Positions 51,738 to 58,000 of a DNA stretch of 58,000 nucleotides are shown here, in pieces. The notes beneath the pieces are model-generated. The model searched no databases. It saw only the letters and a list, made by a program, of their open reading frames with translations, and was not told the DNA's origin. Numbering within the stretch: position 1 is the stretch's first letter; each line of letters opens with the position of its first letter. The translations under genes were made by a program, and so were the position numbers. Source of the stretch: Adiantum capillus-veneris (lineage: Eukaryota; Streptophyta; Polypodiopsida; Polypodiales; Pteridaceae); assembly GCA_014529385.2 (NCBI GenBank), contig CM043953.1, positions 73,065,872 to 73,123,871 on the forward strand. Direction: 5' to 3'.

Positions 51738-52752
51738 CGCTCGACAAGGAACAAAAGTGATAGATCCGTTGCACTAAAGAAGATGATTGAAAACCTGAAA
51801 ATTTTCGACAGAGTCTCCCTTGCAAAATTGACTTCTGAACCCAAAACAAATGTGTACAATGACTGAAACGCTGATCAAAGTGGCTAGACTAGCAAGATAG
51901 AATCTCAAAAAACTGTCACTGTCAATGTCTTTGACTCTAGGAGAGTGTTTCTGATCAACTGGACACTGTCAAACGCATAAGCATAAAGATGAAAGCAATG
52001 CCAACAATGGCGGGTCAACAGATGCATACCAATACTACACTAACCACATAAACATACATCCTATGTCGATGCCGAAACTATGGGGATGTCGGGGGCTCAC
52101 TCCAAAACCCGTATCAGTGAAAGGATCTCCACATTTGAGAATCCCCTAGCTCAATAAAACCTTACCACGACCCTCAACAATAGGCTTTGTATATTTCCAT
52201 CACAATACATCAACCATAGAAATCCTTTTCTGTAACCGTTGTGGCGGTTTGTCTGATTTAACAGACCCTCAAGATCTTACATCAAATATGCATGTGACAG
52301 AGATTGTAGAAAGAGTCTGCAACAAAAACCTGTACGCAAAAGATTGAGGAAGGTAGACCACCCTGCTGTCTGAATTGAATATCTCTCAACCCGTGCAAAA
52401 TTTGTAGAAACTTCCTTTTGCAAAGTTGTAGACCACACAAAAATGGTTAAGAACGTGGGGAATGGACATGAAATAAGATGCTTTTACAGATCAAAACAGA
52501 TTTGTAAAAATCTGCAGCTTGTACTTCACGACCTACAGACAGTTTGAGTGACGTATCTCAACATTGGTGAAGAATCTCAGAAAACTTTCTTCTGCAAAGT
52601 TGAAGAGGACAAAAAATCCATTTGAAATCGTAAGAATCGGCTTGAATGAAAATGTTCTGATAGGCAAAAACACATATGCAAAAACGTGTGCAGTTTTTGT
52701 TGCTTCTCTTCGTGCTTCCTCGTCGAGCTCCAATGGTGCTCCCAATCCCTCA
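51738..52752 (-). other. Leader region of the copia element
   Basis: About 1 kb between primer site and gag with no coding frame I recognise. Long for a copia leader, so part may be a further insertion or sequence gain. Confidence 0.45.
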
Positions 52753-52764
52753 GCTCTGATACCA
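52753..52764 (-). promoter_or_regulatory. Primer-binding site of the copia element
   Basis: Minus-strand TGGTATCAGAGC two bases after the LTR end TTCA. Confidence 0.88.
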
Positions 52765-52766
52765 GT

Positions 52767-52951
52767 TGAAGAGCGTGTGCAAGAGCGTGTGTGTGTGTGT
52801 GCAACAGGTTTGGGTGGACTCCAAACACAACAGTGTTATGGTTATGAGTCCTTATTCTTTTTATAGAATGAATGGTCAGTGTTAATTCCCAGTCAGTCTA
52901 CGACCGCCCAACACTTAGGTGCAACACACATTGGGCTTTACCGCCCCAACA
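52767..52951 (-). repeat. Putative short LTR of the copia element
   Basis: On the minus strand it runs from TGTTGGGGCGGTAAAGCCC to CACGCTCTTCA (185 bp), with a TATA box CTATAAAAAG at about 52857-52866 and a CA/GT stretch near 52788-52801. The left (3') end is fixed by the primer site; the right end only by the TG start, because no second LTR is available to compare. Confidence 0.5.
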
Positions 52952-54360
52952 CCTTTGAGCTTGCTAGGCTCTTCTAGTTGTGTGTTTGCAGTCTTTCAAG
53001 GCTTACACATAGTGCACAGGCAAGTTCCCAGCTTCGACACATACGACAAAATGTACAGTTTTCGCGTCGTTGCTGGGGAATGCCTTGCATTAAGCTTGAA
53101 AAGCACTCAGTGCTACCTTTGGAAGCCTTTCTTCAATCTGTTTTCTGTTTTTTGCCGTGTTTGTGTGAGGACTGTTAAGTGGCTACAATGGGCAGATTAG
53201 AAGGTTTTTGTTAACTACTATTAAGTGGTTGTAAAGGGCAGATCAGTAGGTTTTTGCCAGCTTTTGATAAGTGGCTGTAAGCTCTATTAGTGCTGCATTG
53301 TACTATTTTTGTTAGTTTTGCAAGATCTGTAATGAGCAGGTGTTAGTAGATATGCTAGTGAGTGTAGAAAGTGAGAAGTAGAGTAGACAATGAGCAGTAG
53401 AGTTGATTGTTTGTGAGTGTGAAGTGTACCATGTTTGTCAGTGTGTTAGCAGAGGTAGTTAGCGTGAATTATCTGTTAATTAGTTGTGTTAGGTAAAACG
53501 AGGTTAGACAAAGCTCACACGAGCTGCTACGTGTGCGTGGGAGCTCGGCGTCAACACAGCCACATTATCCTCAAAAAAAAAAGAATTTTGAAAAAGAATT
53601 AATAATAAAAAAACGCTCGAGATATTTGGGACTAAAAAGAAAACTCTAAACAAAAATTTAAAAAACCTTATCTGAAAAGGAAGGGATCGGGATCTTTCCC
53701 CAAGCCCAAGCCCAAGCTCGGGATATTTGGGACTAAATAGAAAACTCAAAACAAAAATTTTAAAATAATTATCTTAAAAGGAAGGGATCGGGATCTTCCC
53801 CCAAGCCCAAGCCCAAGCCTCAGTCTTATGATATACTATACACACCACTTTATATATAAATACTAGGACCTCAAGTGAAGGGAGGGCATGTGGGACAAGT
53901 TCCTCAAGTCCTCCACCATCCCCTTCATACTCACCCTTTGGACTTACTAATTCTAGCCCTCTCCCCACCTAAGAAAAGACTAGTTTTGGATTCCGAGAAA
54001 TGTGCATAATCAAATCGGGGGCTGTAAAGCACGGCATGTCCCTCTAGCCAAGACGCTCATTTTGAGCTATCACATGCCATATTCCATGGCTTGGTTAAAA
54101 AAAGGAACCAAGAAGAACAACAAAATTGGGTTGTAAACACCTAAAAAACTAGGTGATCGGCCTTCACGAGCACTCACCAACACCTCTAGAGTGTTGAGGT
54201 CACATGCACCTACGCTCTGGTCGTGTGCTAGAGGACGAGCATATAGAGAGTGTCTCCGTTTACGCGGACACTCATTATTCGTCTACCTTAGGCTCTAGGA
54301 CCTGAGGGAGAACCCAAGGTAGTACCACTCAGGACCCACATATTGCGTCTGGTGACTCTT
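52952..54360. other. Spacer with a duplicated block
   Basis: No gene recognised. A direct duplication lies at about 53612-53818. TATATATAAATACTA at about 53850-53864 may be a TATA box. The part after 53990 may be LTR or leader of the element that starts at 54378, but no primer site was found. Confidence 0.45.
53612..53818. repeat. Tandem duplication, period about 101 bp
   Basis: GATATTTGGGACTAAA recurs at 53621 and 53722, and both units end AAGGAAGGGATCGGGATCTT, CCCCAAGCCCAAGCCCAAGC. Confidence 0.88.
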
Positions 54361-54377
54361 GCTCTGACTACGATGTC

Positions 54378-57300
54378 ATGGAGGGTTACACAATGCCTAA
54401 TCCTAATAGCTCAAGCCAAGACATGCATGCCATGGGCCCACGGTCCGGGTCGAGTGTGCTTAGCCGCTTGAAGGAAACCTTTAGTAGAGCCACTCACTCC
54501 AAACATGGAGCTAACGATGTAAATGAGGGGGGTAGGGAAATAAATCCATCATTCATGAACAACGTAGACCCCATGCTCGTGGAGAGTGTGCACATGAATA
54601 CTCCATTCATTGCACCCCTTGACTCTTCAGAGCTATTCCCCTTCGAGGTCATATTACCTGATGGTAGAAGCCTTGCCGAAGTGCAAGAGGTTGAGTGGTA
54701 TATCACTGTAGCTAGGGAAAAGGAAATCGAGAGCTTACGTAGGGCAGAGCAAAGGAGAGAGTAAAAAGCAAAAGCCCCTATGTCAACATCCATGCCAGGT
54801 GAGCAATCAAGTGCTCCTGAATTAGCGACCACTAAGGGTCAACCCATAGAGAGCCAGATCACATCTAATTCAACGGACACTCCTAGCACCTCAATCCTAG
54901 ATGGAGCGTTCCTAAATGAGAACTAGGAGTACAAACTACAAACGGAAACTCTAACCAACATATACATAGGTCACACCTATCACGTGGGTTGGTTAGATGT
55001 CCTACAATCCACAACGGGTGCTACTAGTGTAGAGGATCAACAACAAAGATTTTGTGAGCTCATCCATGGGGTTGTTAAGCTAGAGAGACAGAACAAGGGG
55101 ATCCACATGCCTTCAGCGGGTCTCATGAGATTCTTGGATACAGGGAAGTCTAAACAACCAACCTTATTGCAAATGGAGACTCCCTTGGTAAGTCTGATGG
55201 ATCCTCTATATGTTGTTTCACCAGGGGTCTCAGTGCAATCTCTGAGCCACAAGTGATAGCTTTACCTTTCCAAGTCTAGACTCTAGCTCATCTTTCCCTT
55301 GATGACACCACAGCTACCATGCCTACCCCAGTGATGGGCATGCCAAGGAACACGCGATGGACCTCGTTTGTTAGTAAAGCACCACTACATGGTGGCTCAA
55401 TGCCGGCAACAATACCTACAAGTGTGTATCAATCGTATGCACTTATAAGTCCTCGTACTCATATAGATCCTACCCCTCCCATTGTTTCAACAACTTATGC
55501 TCCACAACCATAACACCCAAGCTCTTATTTCAATGGGACCATATCGGCTAGCATTAGCATGTCACATCCAACGTCTGCTATGCCTAGGGCCACACATATG
55601 AACTTTGGGCCGCCACATGGCACAACACCGTACCAAACTTGGAACCCAGGGTTTCCTATGCGCCAAGCCCAATGCCAATACCTACTCCACATGTAGTCTC
55701 TAGAGTGCCTTCACCCATGGTGCCTGTTCACTTAGGTGACTTGGCAACATTTGCTCTCAAGCTACCGATCAATCTATTGCTGAGAGTATGCGTAACACAC
55801 CTGATAGGGAGCCTAGAAGTAAGGCAGTACAAATAGCCAAGCTCACACAAAAATTTAGTGGAGACGGGGATGTGAGAAATCATATCGAAGTGTTTGAACA
55901 AATATGCGATTCTCTAGGAGAGCACAATGACCTGCATAAGAGTAATGCTTTAAGCCTAACCTTAAGTGGGAAGGTTGGGGATTGGTATAGAACCCTAAGG
56001 GTGGAAGAAAAAACGATTTACCCTACTCTTAGGAGAGTGTCATTGAAAGAATACATATGAGAGGGAGTGATTTGGGGTGTAGCATCTCAGCTCCGGAAAG
56101 CCCAACAAGAGGAAGGAGAGTCTGTGAGACTTTATTAGTCACTTGAATTCTCATTGTAATCCAAATAAACGCTTCAATAATAACCAATTGCTTGATAGAT
56201 TCATTAAAGGATTACTACATGAGGATATCTACAATGGCCTAGTCTTTAGAGGTATCACCACTTGGAAAGCAGTCACCACCAATGCGATCCATTTGGAGGA
56301 TAATTTAATAATTCAAGGAGAAAGAGTGTCTATTGAGCCTAAATCTACTAGCTCTTGCAAGCATCGGGGCGTTAGCCAATGACCCTAAAGCCTATTGCTA
56401 AGGAGCCAAAGATATCTGAGATGACTTTAGCAGATCTCACCAAGGCCATTCAAGAGAGTCTTAGAGACAATCGTGCTCCTCAAAACAATCATATGTATCC
56501 AAGAAGGGAGAAACAATGGTGCTCAGTTTGCTATGGTCCGCATAGTACCAGTGAATGCCCTACTTTTAGAGTAAAATTTAATGGGAATTGTAATGCATAT
56601 GGGAGGTATGGTCATAAAGCTAAGGATTGCATAGTATTTAAGCGCACGATGGCCAATAGACCAACCTTAGCATGGACGGACACACCTTGAGTGCCTGCTT
56701 GATGCCGGCCCCACCTCTTGAACAAATGTCACATGGTCCCTAGGGCCCAAAATGTTGTTTAAACAACACCCTTACCACCTCCAGTGCTAGGACCACAACC
56801 ACCATATCCAAGAATCATTTCTGTGAATCGAGTGGGTTGCGAGTCATCTATTGTTGGTTTGAAAGGTTGTGAGGAAGAAATAGACCCTAATATTGCCTAT
56901 GGGATTGATGCACTTGAAGAAAGTCCACAGTACTACATGGAGGACTATTGGGGACAAGTCAAACCTGTTTATCAAAGTAGCTACTCTTGCAGCAAGAGGC
57001 CAAAATATCAATTACACTGCCAAGAGACCACCTCTTCAATGCTACGAGTGTGGAGGTCCTATTAGGCTACAAAATAATGCTACACTAATGCAAAGCAATC
57101 AAGCGAGCACATCTACAATGCCGATACTCATGTGTAATCAATGTGGCATGGATCATTTGATTGCCCAATGTTCGAATAATCCAAATGCACTGAAGATCAT
57201 GCCATTAAACTTGATCGAGGTTACCAAGGAGCCATCACAAAGTACACCCGTAGTACCAGTAAATGTACTCACACAATCGATGCTCCAAAAACAAAATTAT

Positions 57301-57660
57301 ATTATTGAGGAAAGAGACACGGCATCAATTGCCCAATCTCAAAAGAAGAAGAAAACACGAAGGAAGAGATCGCAAAAAGCAACGAAGTCAGACCCCAGTT
57401 CAAAGACCAACATAGGGACTGGTGACGGCCCTGTATATATGAATGACACTGAAGAGGATTCTGATTCAGGTGAAACCATGGAGACCAAAACGACCACTAG
57501 GAAAGAAACCAACAAGGAAGATCATCATGAGCCACAATGGCCAGGACCCAAGAAGAAGATAAGAACTTACCCAAACTCTATAAAGGAGATCGAGCGAGTC
57601 AAGCAATTAAGAAGTTTGGTAGAAGAGACCCAAAGCGATTTAGAGCCAGCACCTAGGTAG
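54378..57660 (+). pseudogene. Decayed retroelement gag with several zinc knuckles
   Basis: Plus-strand pieces in changing frames: 54378-54764 (MEGYTMPNPNSSSQDMHAMG, ending in a charged helix), 54984-55256, a Pro-rich stretch (55319-55836), a gag core (55788-56060: IAKLTQKFSGDGDVRNHIEV then FEQICDSLGEHNDLHKSNAL), 56143-56382 (LLDRFIKGLLHEDIYNGLVF), a zinc-knuckle region (56379-56690) and a second knuckle region with a basic tail (56893-57660). FSGDGDVRNHIEVFEQICD fits a Ty3/gypsy-type retrotransposon gag. No protease or RT is reached before 58000. The clade is not determined. Confidence 0.7.
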
Positions 57661-58000
57661 ATCCAGATTACAGACACAGTGTTCCCTACGCAACAACAAC
57701 CTCACAAAGTCCATAGACCCCTAGCTACCTAGTGTCATCCAAGAAGAAAGTGACTTGAAGTCATGGGAAAGTGGACGTACTCACTTCTTGTTGGAAAGAA
57801 TGTTTACATAGGGACTACCTGACCCTATTGAAGAAATGGAAATTCCATCTTCCCCACGTCAAGGGACTGAAGCCCAAAAGGTTCCATTAAATATTGCCAA
57901 ATTGACGGATTTCATGGCTTCAGAAGTTAGAACCACCATCATGTCCAAACTATATGGAGACCCCGAGCTATTCTTAGCTCTTCAAGCTTTGCTCAAAGGA
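57661..58000 (+). other. Continuation of the decayed retroelement, no domain recognised
   Basis: Short open stretches with stops after the basic tail. The window ends before a protease or RT motif appears. Confidence 0.4.

Larger units (their letters stand above)
49170..52951 (-). mobile_element. Truncated Ty1/copia element, minus strand
   Basis: From right to left: putative 5' LTR (52767-52951), primer-binding site (52753-52764), leader, gag (51737-50880), protease (about 50850-50530), integrase (about 50376-49560) and the first residues before RT, ending at 49170. The order PR-IN-RT is that of Ty1/copia. RT, RNase H and 3' LTR are missing from the left side, so it is truncated. Confidence 0.85.

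Overview
The window reads as nuclear DNA of a land plant, most likely a flowering plant. The evidence is spliced exons of a plant-type AAA+ ATPase, many LTR retrotransposons with Met-tRNA primer sites, and long AG/CT microsatellites. The species cannot be fixed from sequence alone. There is no prokaryotic operon, CRISPR array or rRNA gene. The only host gene I can support is on the minus strand: fifteen exons between 39458 (ATG) and 9769 encode the N-terminal and central parts of an FHA-domain AAA+ ATPase. Its catalytic ATPase module is not in the window. Thirteen of the fourteen splice junctions keep frame; exon 13 to exon 14 does not. Intron 8 (12457-37180) is about 24.7 kb, and roughly four fifths of it is retrotransposon sequence.

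Left flank (1-9768): fragments of Ty3/gypsy elements in both orientations. They are a mosaic LTR tail (1-294), a scrambled integrase-then-gag remnant (545-1560), a 3' region with the start of an LTR (1850-2934), a minus-strand gag fragment with its long LTR (2935-5344), and a second long-LTR tail joined to that LTR by only 6 bp. An LTR (6531-8475) follows whose CT tract has expanded and been split by another LTR-plus-primer-site insertion (7138-about 8058).

Giant intron, from low to high coordinates: a complete non-autonomous LTR-gag-LTR element (12884-17389, TSD CATGG); an unassigned stretch; two LTRs facing each other (18947-20118) with repeat arrays; a solo LTR (21346-26959, TSD CATCT) holding a second complete LTR-gag-LTR element (22371-26763, TSD CTGTG); an LTR tail (to 27548); a complete but disabled chromodomain Ty3/gypsy element (27851-34132, TSD TCGAC); and a solo long LTR (34715-36233).

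Right flank (39459-58000): the gene's 5' side with a short duplication; a tandem array of three almost identical 486-bp LTRs with one 5-bp TSD (41138-42607); a decayed copia gag; a decayed minus-strand Ty3/gypsy element (about 44620-48860); a truncated minus-strand Ty1/copia element with a putative 5' LTR (about 49170-52951); and at the right edge a decayed plus-strand gag with unusual zinc knuckles, running off the window.

All homology statements are by eye and from memory of protein families. Splice sites are deduced from GT/GC-AG signals and reading phase, with no transcript evidence.
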